In this document: positions 12,482 to 20,207 of the stretch, one piece after another
Layout: the number at the start of each line of letters is the position of its first letter
Position numbering within the stretch: position 1 is the stretch's first letter
IMG/VR virus record: IMGVR_UViG_3300044611_000330
Location: 1 to 28,069 of that record
Reading direction: 5' to 3' (one strand)
Source: a virus
DNA: 28,069 nucleotides
The notes under the pieces: generated by a model
Databases searched by the model: none
What the model saw: only the letters and a program-made list of their open reading frames with translations
Told to the model about the DNA's origin: nothing
Made by a program: the position numbers and the translations under genes

Positions 12482-12979
12482 TTATTTCTTGCCGTGCAGT
12501 TTACAACAGGTGCAAACTTCGGCTTTGTCGGCTTTTTTAGCAGGAATTGGTACAATTTTAGCACCAAGTTGTGCAATTATTTTAGGCTGATTCATCCACC
12601 AAAACCAAGGTGAGGTGTCTTTTGAAAGTTCTTTTTTGATTGAAATGTGAAGATGCTTGGTATGTTGATTTAAACCTGTGTATTTGCGGTTGCCTTCTTT
12701 AGCTCTTGCCTTTGACCAAATCTTGCCGTTGAAAATTAAGTATTCAACGCGCTTATCATCTTTTAACTGCTCAAATATGTCAGCACAATCAATGCCGTTC
12801 TTAGGGTCGTGGGTGAGGTCAACGGCTAAACCTGTGTTGTGATCTGAACTTGGGTTTTGCTTTTGATGGGCAGCCGATGGCAATAATCCATCAGATGCCT
12901 TTTTGCGTGATGGCTTCAGGGCAGTGGCTTGGCGTAGCACTGCCACTGCCGCAGGTGTTGCCCTTTTTGCTAGTTTCAT
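12482..12979 (-). CDS. M15-family peptidase endolysin (D-Ala-D-Ala-type)
   Basis: The zinc-site motif Ser45-x-His47-x-x-Gly50-x-x-x-Asp54 (SDHNTGLAVDLTHD) and the later HxxHLH (His106-His111), with a Trp just after (SPWFWW), match the M15/VanY group of phage endolysins that cut peptidoglycan peptide cross-links. The 30 residues after the enzyme core are basic and end KAEVCTCCKLHGKK, where three clustered cysteines might bind metal or anchor the enzyme. There is no signal peptide, so export relies on the holin. Neighbours on both sides are membrane proteins. Confidence 0.85.
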   Translation of the reverse strand: MKLAKRATPAAVAVLRQATALKPSRKKASDGLLPSAAHQKQNPSSDHNTGLAVDLTHDPKNGIDCADIFEQLKDDKRVEYLIFNGKIWSKARAKEGNRKYTGLNQHTKHLHISIKKELSKDTSPWFWWMNQPKIIAQLGAKIVPIPAKKADKAEVCTCCKLHGKK

Positions 12980-13167
12980 TTTTTTACCAAATCTAAGATT
13001 ATTTCCATTTGAGCTTCAAGTCTGTTAATTGAATCGCGCATTGAGTTGCCACCGTTGGGCTTGAGTTCTGCCAAGTAATGTTTTACAAGCCATCTTACCG
13101 CACCCGCAAATGCGCTTACAATTGCGATTATAGATACGATTAAGCCTGCCCAGTTTGCTGGTGTCAT
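12976..13167 (-). CDS. Membrane protein, second holin or lysis-regulator candidate (63 aa)
   Basis: One strong span (WAGLIVSIIAIVSAFAGAVRWLV) is followed by a charged helix with coiled-coil character (SMRDSINRLEAQMEIILDLVKK). This outline is common to actinophage proteins encoded beside the endolysin. The stop overlaps the endolysin start (ATGA). It may be the holin proper, an antiholin or a spanin-like helper. Confidence 0.65.
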   Translation of the reverse strand: MTPANWAGLIVSIIAIVSAFAGAVRWLVKHYLAELKPNGGNSMRDSINRLEAQMEIILDLVKK

Positions 13168-13181
13168 TTGCGCGATCTCCG

Positions 13182-13301
13182 TTATGAGTCAGTGGTAAGT
13201 TTTATGATTTGTGCTTTAAGGATTGCGTTTTCTTGGGCATAGTTGCCAATAGTTTCACGCATATTTTTTAAGACTTCCTGAATGTCAATCTCTTGTTCCA
13301 T
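13182..13301 (-). CDS. Small helical protein (39 aa)
   Basis: A gene shorter than the usual cut-off, immediately after the fibre gene (its ATG directly follows the fibre TAA). It encodes MEQEIDIQEVLKNMRETIGNYAQENAILKAQI, an amphipathic helix with a heptad-like pattern, ending IKLTTDS. Small acidic helical genes of this sort are often found between fibre and lysis genes in environmental phages. Function unknown. Confidence 0.6.
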   Translation of the reverse strand: MEQEIDIQEVLKNMRETIGNYAQENAILKAQIIKLTTDS

Positions 13302-15086
13302 TTATGCCCCCTCTAGTGCTTCTATTCTTAGGATTGCTTCTTTTAACGCGCCTGTTAAATATGGAATTAGGTTAGTTGCCAAAATTGATTGATAGGCAGG
13401 ATTGCCATCTTCATCAATAGCATCTTTCTCGCCCATAACTAATGCTGGCAATACCTCTGCCAATTCGTGAGCAATAAAACCAACTTGAGGTTCTTCAGGG
13501 TCTTTGATGAATTCAAAAGAACGCAAGTTGATTTGCTTTATTATGGAAGCAGCAGAATCAAAACTTTGAATGTTTTGCTTTAGTCGGTAATCCGATGCGT
13601 TTCTAAATGCAGGCACGCCGCCTGATGTGGTTGTAATACCGCCAGCATCTGCGCCGTTATACACCAAACGAATCAACTCTGAGGTGCCGCTGGCATTCCA
13701 TCTATGAGCAAAAATTGGAATTATGTTATCTCTGCGGGCAATCAACGCTCCTGTTGATGATATGTAAACGCCCGAAGTTTGACTTGTGCTTGAAGATGTG
13801 CTTGTGCCTGAAGTAATTGTTGGACCATTAAATTCACCGACTACTGAAAGCGATGAGGCATTGACACCTGTTGAGCCAATTGTTAACGAGTTTGTAGCAT
13901 CTGGTTGCAAAATGATTGATGTAGAGCCAATAGCAATTGCAGGAAATGCCGAAAAACCTGCGCTAGGAGAAGCGCCATAGTTGAAAACCATTCCATTGCT
14001 TGAATAGGGGAGAATCCAACCAACTGCGGTTCCGCTGCTATTAGTAAATTTTAGCGCGTTGTTTGCACCGTCAAGAGAAACACTTGCCCCTGATGCGGCT
14101 GTTCGAATAGTGCCACCTGTGATTGTTGATGCACTTAATGTAGAACCGCCGATAGTTCCTGAAGTAGCTGTTAGAACTCCAGCCGATGTAACGGAAAATG
14201 TTGAACCAACCGTTAATGAGCCACCAGTAATGGTTGCGTTTGTTGATGTGATTGTGCCAGTAAAAACACCATCGGTTGCAGTAAGCACACCAGTATTAGT
14301 AACTGAGAACTTTGAACCGATGGTAAGAGTGCCACCAGTAATGGTTACATTGCTTGAAGTAATTGTTCCTGTGACAGTTGCGCCTGTTGCAGTTAAAAAG
14401 CCAGAGGCATCAATAATGGCGTTGCCACCAATGTTAAGCGTTCCACCCGTAATGGTTGAACCTGTAACGCTTCCTGAAAATACCGCCGCGCCCGTTGTTG
14501 CGCTGATTGAAAAAGTGGCAGTGCCACCTGAGTTAAAGCCAGCCAAACCTAAAGAGTTAAGAACAACACGCGCACCGCTAGATGCAGATGCACCTGAGTA
14601 AACAGTAATGCCACCGCTATTGATGGCTGTCATTTGGTTGCTTGCGTTTACAATCGTGTTAGCACTTGGTTGCAATGAGCCAATTGCAGCGCTGTAAGCA
14701 ATGGCAGCATCCGCAAGAGCTTCTGTCGCATCTGCCTGCGCTGCGACACCTTTAGCATCTGCAATGGCGGCATTTGCAAGGGCAGTGTTGGCTGCAGATT
14801 GAGCCGTTGCAATTGAACCATCTTGAGCAGAAACCCAAACTCCTGAACGGAAAACATAGGGCTTATTGCCATCATCTGTATCGTACCAAAGGTCGTTTTG
14901 TGTGACGGTAGCGCCAACAGGGGCAGTTGTTTGATAAAAAATTTCAGCTTTGCCATCAACAAGAACTTCGACTTCGGCTAGTTGCGTTGTTGTCGCAGCC
15001 ACTACCGGCAAAACGCTAGAAACCGTGAAGTCTGCAGTTTGTGTAACTGTGATTGGTGTGTTAGTAATTTGCGGGCAAAGTGGCAT
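13302..15086 (-). CDS. Tail fibre/spike with S74 intramolecular chaperone domain (594 aa)
   Basis: N-terminal about 60 residues include a beta-segment, then a APVGATVTQNDLWYDTDDGNKPYVFRSGVW motif (about residues 56-85) and an alanine-rich coiled stretch (AQSAANTALANAAIADAKG...). Residues about 200-335 are repeated beta-rungs (GTITSTNATITGGSLTVGS-type units), fitting a trimeric beta-helix or prism. The last 97 residues are the endosialidase-type S74 domain: SDYRLKQNIQ with Ser498 and Lys503 at the catalytic +5 spacing, then GFIAHELAEVLP and YLTGALKEAI. This domain folds the trimer and then cuts itself off at the Ser. A host-receptor fibre or spike is expected. Confidence 0.9.
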   Translation of the reverse strand: MPLCPQITNTPITVTQTADFTVSSVLPVVAATTTQLAEVEVLVDGKAEIFYQTTAPVGATVTQNDLWYDTDDGNKPYVFRSGVWVSAQDGSIATAQSAANTALANAAIADAKGVAAQADATEALADAAIAYSAAIGSLQPSANTIVNASNQMTAINSGGITVYSGASASSGARVVLNSLGLAGFNSGGTATFSISATTGAAVFSGSVTGSTITGGTLNIGGNAIIDASGFLTATGATVTGTITSSNVTITGGTLTIGSKFSVTNTGVLTATDGVFTGTITSTNATITGGSLTVGSTFSVTSAGVLTATSGTIGGSTLSASTITGGTIRTAASGASVSLDGANNALKFTNSSGTAVGWILPYSSNGMVFNYGASPSAGFSAFPAIAIGSTSIILQPDATNSLTIGSTGVNASSLSVVGEFNGPTITSGTSTSSSTSQTSGVYISSTGALIARRDNIIPIFAHRWNASGTSELIRLVYNGADAGGITTTSGGVPAFRNASDYRLKQNIQSFDSAASIIKQINLRSFEFIKDPEEPQVGFIAHELAEVLPALVMGEKDAIDEDGNPAYQSILATNLIPYLTGALKEAILRIEALEGA

Positions 15087-15094
15087 TTTTCCCC

Positions 15095-16243
15095 CTAAAT
15101 TGTAATGCTATAAGGGTTGATGTCGGATGTGTTAAATGAAACAATCCAATTATTTTGAGTAATTGTGTGTTTCATACCTTCAACCACAAGGTTCCATTGC
15201 AAAGATCGGCCATCGTAGGTTGTGCGCTGAACGCTTACTTGATCGGCTAATTCTGTTGATAGGAAGTCAGGGTATAGCAATCCATTCTTGGCAACAACAA
15301 GGCCGTTAAAATCAATGCGTTCAACATAAGTATCAGGTGTGGCAAGTTTGCGTGATTCATACAAAGCTAGATTGGTTGCGTTTGTGTCAGTGTTAACAGG
15401 TGCAAAGATTTCCTTTTTCACTACACCGTAAGCGGCAACACTTGGATTATATGTTGATGTAACTTGGTTGTTATCGCCACGCATAATAATGGCTTGATTT
15501 ACCACATACTTTGTGCCTGGGTTAGTAATCAAATCTTGAAAAGGTACTGTGTTAGATGCGCCTGAATCGCTAAAAAGCAATTGAGTTGGGCGGCTAAACT
15601 TGTCAGATAATGGCACCAAAGTTGCCACGCCTGATTTTGAAATATAGAAACGCCCTGAAATGGAATCAACGCACTCGGTAATTGCCTGCATACACCCACG
15701 GTTTTGAACTGTAGCCAACATTGTTACCGAACCTGATAGTGAGCGTGAAAATCCATTAGCGGTTGTCCAACCCGCATAATCTAACATTCTGCCAGCGCGA
15801 ACCGCTGCCGTTTCTGAGTTAGCGGCGGTGGCTAAAGCGGGCGCGAAAGCATCGGCAATGTAGCCAATGCCATCGTAGAAAGTCATTGTCACATTCGGCA
15901 GGTAACCTTGATTCGTAAAGTTATTTTCAAGAAAGCCGTAAAACAATGGATAAGCTATTGAATTCCAAGTTGCAACAATTCGCATTTGCAAACCATCACG
16001 AAGGATGCTTACACCGCCAACAACCCACGGACTTGAAACGCTTGTGTTATCAGGGTCATAAATGCCACTGGTGTTGTTAAAAACAATGCTGGCAAAGCCT
16101 GCCTCATCACGCAAATCTGCGCGTTCGCGACCACGGCGAAAATCTATTTGAACAACATCACTAATTGTAACCGAAGTCCAAGTTCCGCTTTTAAGAAACT
16201 GAACCGCGATACTAGGCGAAGTTACTCCGTCAAACGCTGGCAT
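15095..16243 (-). CDS. Minor tail/baseplate hub protein (382 aa)
   Basis: Its place straight after the tape measure and before the fibre is that of the distal-tail or hub protein. The sequence has a beta-rich N-terminal region (SVTISDVVQIDFRRGRERADLRDEAGFASIVFNNTSGIYDPDN), typical of siphovirus proteins that ring the tail tip, and a long strand-rich body with Gly/Ser/Thr, ending NWIVSFNTSDINPYSITI. The RGRE...FNN...YDPDN run is found in actinophage minor tail proteins. No peptidase residues are seen. ATG 16243 overlaps the tape-measure stop by one base. Confidence 0.75.
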   Translation of the reverse strand: MPAFDGVTSPSIAVQFLKSGTWTSVTISDVVQIDFRRGRERADLRDEAGFASIVFNNTSGIYDPDNTSVSSPWVVGGVSILRDGLQMRIVATWNSIAYPLFYGFLENNFTNQGYLPNVTMTFYDGIGYIADAFAPALATAANSETAAVRAGRMLDYAGWTTANGFSRSLSGSVTMLATVQNRGCMQAITECVDSISGRFYISKSGVATLVPLSDKFSRPTQLLFSDSGASNTVPFQDLITNPGTKYVVNQAIIMRGDNNQVTSTYNPSVAAYGVVKKEIFAPVNTDTNATNLALYESRKLATPDTYVERIDFNGLVVAKNGLLYPDFLSTELADQVSVQRTTYDGRSLQWNLVVEGMKHTITQNNWIVSFNTSDINPYSITI

Positions 16244-17787
16244 TAGAGGATTGTCGTTCTAGCGTAGCGACCCACGCCAAGAGTTCCACCATTACGGCGG
16301 CCAGCAGTTTCAAGCCCATTTTTAACAACCTCAACAAGTGCATCAGTTGAGCCAACAATTGCGCCGGCATTTACATTCACATTTATAGCGCCTTGAGCAT
16401 TGCGGGTGCCGTATATCTTACTGCCACCGCCAATGGCGATTGAACTGCCGCCTGAAAGTGCCTTTTGGCGCGCTGCTAGTTCTTTCATTGCGTTTTCAGT
16501 GGCAATATCCATAACTGATTTTGTGTTTTTATTTGTAGCAACCGTGTTCTTGTTAAGAGCAGCAAGCCAAGCTGAAAGCGCATCAGTGCCGCCGATTGTT
16601 GGACTAGGATTTTCATAAACTCTATTTGCCGACATTGAATAATTGCCAACTGCACCGCCACCCGTGCTGCCTGGAATAGCGGATTTACCTTTAACAATAT
16701 CAAAAAGATTTTTGGTAACTAAGGCTGTTGCACCTACTGCGGCTAAGGCTGCGACTGCTGTTCCAACGCTAACGCCACCTGTTGCAAGTGCTGTAGCAAC
16801 TGCGGCTCCAAGAGCCGTTGCGCGTAAAGCTGCCATTGCTGTTGTAATTGTTCCAATTGCTATAACAAAAGCCGAAATTCGGCCCACAACAAACATTCCA
16901 GCGATTAAGGCTGCCATAGTTTTAACTAATCCCATATTGTTTGCAATCCAATTGCTAAAACTAATGGAAGCATTTAGTAGGGTAATTGCAGCATCCGCAG
17001 CAAAGGTAAATGAAGCAACAAGTTTAGTTTGATTTGTTCGAACAAAATTCTCAATTGCGGGCAAAATCTTTGTAGTTACAGTAGTTGCAAATTTTTCAAG
17101 AACTGGAATCAGCGCATATCCTAAAGTTTCTAAGATTTCGCCAAAGGCTATTTTTAACCCTGCTAACCGATACTCAAGTGTTCCAGCGCGTTGAGCTGCA
17201 GCACCGCTTGTTTCTTTACTTACTTCCGCAAGAGCCTTTGCAAAGTCTTTAGATTTTATGGTTGCATTACTTAAACCAGGCACAAGTTGCTTTAAGCCCT
17301 TAAACTGCCCTGATGTCGCTTTAATAATTGCGCTTACTGATGCCTCTAAATTGGCACCCGATGAAGCGCTAACATCTAACGCAGTTTGCATCAAAGATTG
17401 CGCTGCCGAAATTGACCCCGTAGCGGCAGTCAATCTCGCCATCGCTGGCCTCAAATCATCATCAACAACTGAGAATTGCTTTTGAAGCGCGGTCACATAA
17501 TTTTCTACACCGGCAATTGCGGCATCACTAGCATCTGCAGTGTTGCGCAAAGAATTAGCAAGAAGCACCTGTGACTTCTGATCTGCTATTGCAGCTTGAA
17601 CGGCATCCTTGCCAATTTTAATTGCAAATGCTGCACTCGCTGCTGCTGCCAAACCAAATGCTTTTGTAGATTTCTTAGCAAAAGAATCAATGTTTTTGCC
17701 AAGTTTGGCAATATCTTTTTGAGCAGCCTTTGAACCTTTGTCTGAATACTGGGTGAGGATGCGAGCTACAATTGCGCCAACTGCCAT
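16243..17787 (-). CDS. Tape measure protein (514 aa)
   Basis: The N terminus (ILTQYSDKGSKAAQKDIAKLGKNIDSFAKK) and following helices are Ala/Lys-rich and coiled-coil-like. The middle (about residues 280-375) contains long hydrophobic segments, such as LIAGMFVVGRISAFVIAIGTITTAMAAL and VATALATGGVSVGTAVAALAAVGATALV. The C terminus is Gly/Asn-rich. This is the usual make-up of a tape measure, which sets tail length and enters the cell membrane on infection. By the common rule of about 0.15 nm per residue the tail would be around 75-80 nm, short for a siphovirus. The position right after the tail chaperones supports the call. Confidence 0.88.
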   Translation of the reverse strand: MAVGAIVARILTQYSDKGSKAAQKDIAKLGKNIDSFAKKSTKAFGLAAAASAAFAIKIGKDAVQAAIADQKSQVLLANSLRNTADASDAAIAGVENYVTALQKQFSVVDDDLRPAMARLTAATGSISAAQSLMQTALDVSASSGANLEASVSAIIKATSGQFKGLKQLVPGLSNATIKSKDFAKALAEVSKETSGAAAQRAGTLEYRLAGLKIAFGEILETLGYALIPVLEKFATTVTTKILPAIENFVRTNQTKLVASFTFAADAAITLLNASISFSNWIANNMGLVKTMAALIAGMFVVGRISAFVIAIGTITTAMAALRATALGAAVATALATGGVSVGTAVAALAAVGATALVTKNLFDIVKGKSAIPGSTGGGAVGNYSMSANRVYENPSPTIGGTDALSAWLAALNKNTVATNKNTKSVMDIATENAMKELAARQKALSGGSSIAIGGGSKIYGTRNAQGAINVNVNAGAIVGSTDALVEVVKNGLETAGRRNGGTLGVGRYARTTIL

Positions 17788-17790
17788 TTG

Positions 17791-18345
17791 TTACCCTCGC
17801 TCTTTGTTTAAGTGTGCTTGTAATTGAGCCTTGGCATCATTAAGAGCCTGCTCAACATTTTTTTCAATTCTAGCTTTATCTTTATCAACAACGCGCCATA
17901 CTACACGCGATGCCTTACCAAATCTGTTGCCCAAAGTACGCAGAAATTGTGCAGAACTACCGCCACCAGTGCCAGCTTTAGTTTTACGGCCAGCAACTTC
18001 AAAGATTGAACCCGCTGCAGACTTGTTAAGTAAAGCTCCCGCACTTGTGGTGTAATCGCCTCGAACTTTACCTTGGGCTTTTGTCTTAGTAATTTTGCTT
18101 TTAATTTCACCAGCGTTCCAACCTGGCCAACCAGCACCACCGCGAGTGCGACCCGTAGCAGCATCTGATTTACGCCAACCACTCATCGGTGGGTCTTCGC
18201 TAATTAAACCTTTGGCATCTTTTTCAGCGCCTGCAAGTTCACTATTGATAACTTTGTTAAAACGCCTAACTGCATCTTTATCAAATTCTTTCAATGCAGT
18301 AAGCGTTTCCTTAACGCCGTTAAGAACAATTACTTCATCAGCCAT
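17791..18345 (-). CDS. Putative HK97-gp10-like tail-completion protein (184 aa)
   Basis: The helical N-terminal part (GVKETLTALKEFDKDAVRRFNKVINSELAGAEKDAKGLI) looks like the opening of HK97-gp10-type tail completion or head-tail joining proteins. The middle is basic and Gly/Ser-rich (GRTRGGAGWPGWNAGEI), and the C-terminal helix carries KNVEQALNDAKAQLQAHLNKERG. In most siphoviruses such a gene precedes the tail tube; here it sits between the chaperones and the tape measure, so the assignment is tentative. The start overlaps the end of the frameshifted chaperone frame. Confidence 0.5.
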   Translation of the reverse strand: MADEVIVLNGVKETLTALKEFDKDAVRRFNKVINSELAGAEKDAKGLISEDPPMSGWRKSDAATGRTRGGAGWPGWNAGEIKSKITKTKAQGKVRGDYTTSAGALLNKSAAGSIFEVAGRKTKAGTGGGSSAQFLRTLGNRFGKASRVVWRVVDKDKARIEKNVEQALNDAKAQLQAHLNKERG

Positions 18346-18489
18346 TAGATTTAGCTCGTTCCTTTAAGTAAACCGTCATTGCTTCAAAAATACCATCAGG
18401 GGCATCAAGTAATTCATTGGGTGAAATCCCCGTTTCGCAGGCCACCGCAGCAACCGTATAAATTAGGCTGTTGCGGTGGATTCGAAAGA
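18338..18489 (-). CDS. Tail chaperone second frame, reached by -1 frameshift (GT-type)
   Basis: In the -1 frame relative to the gene ending at 18463, an open frame without its own good start runs from about 18489 to a TGA at 18338-18340. It encodes IYTVAAVACETGISPNELLDAPDGIFEAMTVYLKERAKSNG, which reads like the C-terminal part of tail assembly chaperone fusions. The frame is closed upstream by a TAG, so the shift must fall in 18465-18490. The P-site TTC of TCT-TTC-GAA can re-pair as TTT after a -1 slip. No canonical X-XXY-YYZ heptamer is present, so the exact slip site is uncertain. Confidence 0.7.
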
Positions 18490-18756
18490 ACTATCAGCAT
18501 CCAATTCGGCGCTAACTATTGAATCTAAATACTCAGGGCCAAAAAGTTTTACAGGTGTTCCACCGTTATTTTGCGCATCAACTTGCTGACATTTCCAAGC
18601 CAACCAATAGATATGCTCTACTTTTTGTTGTTCGCCTAGCAACTTAGGCATACCTGCACCAAAGTTTTGTTCAAAAGCAACAATTATGCGTGGTGTTAAT
18701 TTATATGATTTTTCAACACCATCAATTGTTTTTACCTTAACTGCTAATCCATCCAT
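18463..18756 (-). CDS. Tail assembly chaperone, short form (G-type)
   Basis: This 97-residue protein (VKVKTIDGVEKSYKLTPRIIVAFEQNFGAGMPKLLGEQQKVEHIYWLAWKCQQV...LFGPEYLDSIVSAELDADSS) sits between the tail tube and tape measure genes, as the lambda G gene does. WLAWKC and the FGPEYLDSI run are typical of actinophage versions. It coats the tape measure during tail assembly and is normally expressed with a frameshifted longer partner, which is visible here in the -1 frame. GGGGG lies ahead of the ATG. Confidence 0.75.
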   Translation of the reverse strand: MDGLAVKVKTIDGVEKSYKLTPRIIVAFEQNFGAGMPKLLGEQQKVEHIYWLAWKCQQVDAQNNGGTPVKLFGPEYLDSIVSAELDADSSFESTATA

Positions 18757-18774
18757 CTTTTCCCCCTTAGTTGA

Positions 18775-19209
18775 TTACGGTGTGATTGTTTTTGTGATTT
18801 GACCTGAGATGGGCCAAGTTGCTGAAACCGTGGCAAGTTCGCCCACGGCGCCTGATACTGGTTGCCATTCGGCAACAAGCGCGTTAAAAGTAAATTTTGG
18901 ATTGCTTGCGCTAACTGTTGTGTTAACTGGGCGAATCTCCATTGCCACAACTAAACCAACAGTTCCGTTTGTTGTTGTTGTGCCATTGATTAGTTCTTCA
19001 AGCGCGTTGTCTGCGTAGTCTTGATTAAACTCAATTGTAATTGAGTTATCAGCAAGGCCAGCAACGCGGGTGCGAGCTGCGCCTGTAGTTGAGATTCCTG
19101 TGGTGTCAATAACATCATAACTCGTGCTTAAACTTACGGAAGTTACATATTGAGAGATGTCGTTGCTTGCAAACACCACATAAGCATTTGTTAAAACTAG
19201 GCGCGGCAT
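18775..19209 (-). CDS. Major tail (tube) protein, copy B (144 aa)
   Basis: It begins MPRLVLTNAYVVFASNDISQYVTSVSLSTSYDVIDTTGISTTGAARTRVAGLADNSITIEFNQDYADNALEELING and ends with GAVGELATVSATWPISGQI. The VxLSTxxDVIDTTG, RTRVAGLxDNSxTxEFNQD and AVGELATxSATWPISG strings are those of short actinophage tail tube proteins, which stack as hexameric rings. It closely resembles the next gene along its whole length, so the two arose by duplication. It is the later copy in the transcription order and starts straight after the other's stop. Confidence 0.82.
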   Translation of the reverse strand: MPRLVLTNAYVVFASNDISQYVTSVSLSTSYDVIDTTGISTTGAARTRVAGLADNSITIEFNQDYADNALEELINGTTTTNGTVGLVVAMEIRPVNTTVSASNPKFTFNALVAEWQPVSGAVGELATVSATWPISGQITKTITP

Positions 19210-19632
19210 TTAGGCAATTGCCTTTGTGATTGCGCCTGAGATTGGCCAAGTTGCACTAATTGTTGCAAGTTCGCCAACGGCACCTGAAAGGGCTTGCCAT
19301 TCTGAAACAACGGCTGAAAATGTGTAGCTAGGATTGCTCGCACCAACTACTGCTGATGTTGGCTTTACTACACAAGTCACATTTGTTCCAACAAGTGATG
19401 AACCAACTGCGTTAATTGTTACTTCAGGCGCAGATGTTGCAAAATCTTGATTAAACTCAAAAGTAACTGAATTATCTTGCAAGCCGCTAATTCTAGTGCG
19501 TGCGCCAGCAGAGGACATCCCGGTAGTGTCAACCACATCTTCGCTTGTGCTAAGAGATACGCTTGTAATAAATTCGCTAAGATTTATGCCATTGATTACA
19601 ACTGAGGCATCTGTCAATACGGTACGGGCCAT
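19210..19632 (-). CDS. Major tail (tube) protein, copy A (140 aa)
   Basis: The 140-residue product opens MARTVLTDASVVINGINLSEFITSVSLSTSEDVVDTTGMSSAG, contains ARTRISGLQDNSVTFEFNQDF and ends GAVGELATISATWPISGAITKAIA. It shares strings and spacing with its downstream neighbour and has the same tail tube fold signature. Which copy forms the bulk tube and which a special ring (for example next to the neck or tip) cannot be told from sequence alone. Confidence 0.82.
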   Translation of the reverse strand: MARTVLTDASVVINGINLSEFITSVSLSTSEDVVDTTGMSSAGARTRISGLQDNSVTFEFNQDFATSAPEVTINAVGSSLVGTNVTCVVKPTSAVVGASNPSYTFSAVVSEWQALSGAVGELATISATWPISGAITKAIA

Positions 19633-19800
19633 TTATTTTGTTTCCTCTACTGTTGCTGGTTTAGTTGTTACGGTTTTCTTGAGATGTTCGCTTGCAACTA
19701 AAGCATCAATGTTCAACTCTAGTTCAAGTAATTCTTTTTCGGTAATTGATTCATTTTTTTTCTTTGCCTCGAAATTGTCCGAGATAACTGTGTAGCTCAT
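19633..19800 (-). CDS. Small acidic tail-region protein (55 aa)
   Basis: ATG 19800 follows AAGGAG by 4 bases; an earlier in-frame start at 19818 is less likely. The product MSYTVISDNFEAKKKNESITEKELLELELNIDALVASEHLKKTVTTK has a predicted central helix and charged ends. No family is recognised. It lies between the tail terminator and tail tube genes and ends directly before the tube start. Confidence 0.6.
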   Translation of the reverse strand: MSYTVISDNFEAKKKNESITEKELLELELNIDALVASEHLKKTVTTKPATVEETK

Positions 19801-19808
19801 TTTTCTCC

Positions 19809-20207
19809 TTATCCCCAAACGGTAATTCGGTAACGGTACGAAAGAAACTCAATATCCCCTGATGTGTAATTGCCCGCTTCGGCTGATGTAACACGCAAAG
19901 TGCTGCAAGCCCCACCAAGAGTTAGATCAGCTTCAATTGCTGCCTTGATTGAAAAATCCCCGCTACCTGCAAGGTATTTGTCAAGTTCATTTTGACCTGA
20001 ACGCTCAGTGAAGCGTTGAACCAAAACAACAACATCTAGGTTTGCCTGGTCAAGTCCACGGGCATTGTTCAAGTCAAATGTGAAGTCCAATTGGCCAACA
20101 ATGGCTGCTGGTGCAACTGGCACCGTAGGGATTAACTCGTAAGTACGCATCCCTTTAATCGCCTCTAAGTTGGCTTTTAAGCCGTTTCTAACCGCACTTG
20201 GTAACAT
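19809..20207 (-). CDS. Tail terminator/neck protein (132 aa)
   Basis: The run LKANLEAIKGMRTYELIPTVPVAPAAIVGQLDFTFDLNNARGLDQANLDVVVLVQRFTERSGQNELDKYLAGSGDFSIKAAIEADLTLGGACSTLRV is typical of the actinophage tail terminator or neck gene. The VVVLVQR strand, the GQNELDKYLAGSG loop and the helix IKAAIEADL are recurring features. It caps the growing tail tube for joining to the head. The gene lies between the head-tail connector and the tail tube genes, as expected. Overlaps its upstream neighbour by one base. Confidence 0.75.
   Translation of the reverse strand: MLPSAVRNGLKANLEAIKGMRTYELIPTVPVAPAAIVGQLDFTFDLNNARGLDQANLDVVVLVQRFTERSGQNELDKYLAGSGDFSIKAAIEADLTLGGACSTLRVTSAEAGNYTSGDIEFLSYRYRITVWG

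Noticed and set aside
14059-14601. Rightward Pro/Val-rich open frame of 180 codons
   Set aside because: It lies wholly opposite the beta-repeat part of the S74 fibre gene and has no ribosome-binding or promoter support.
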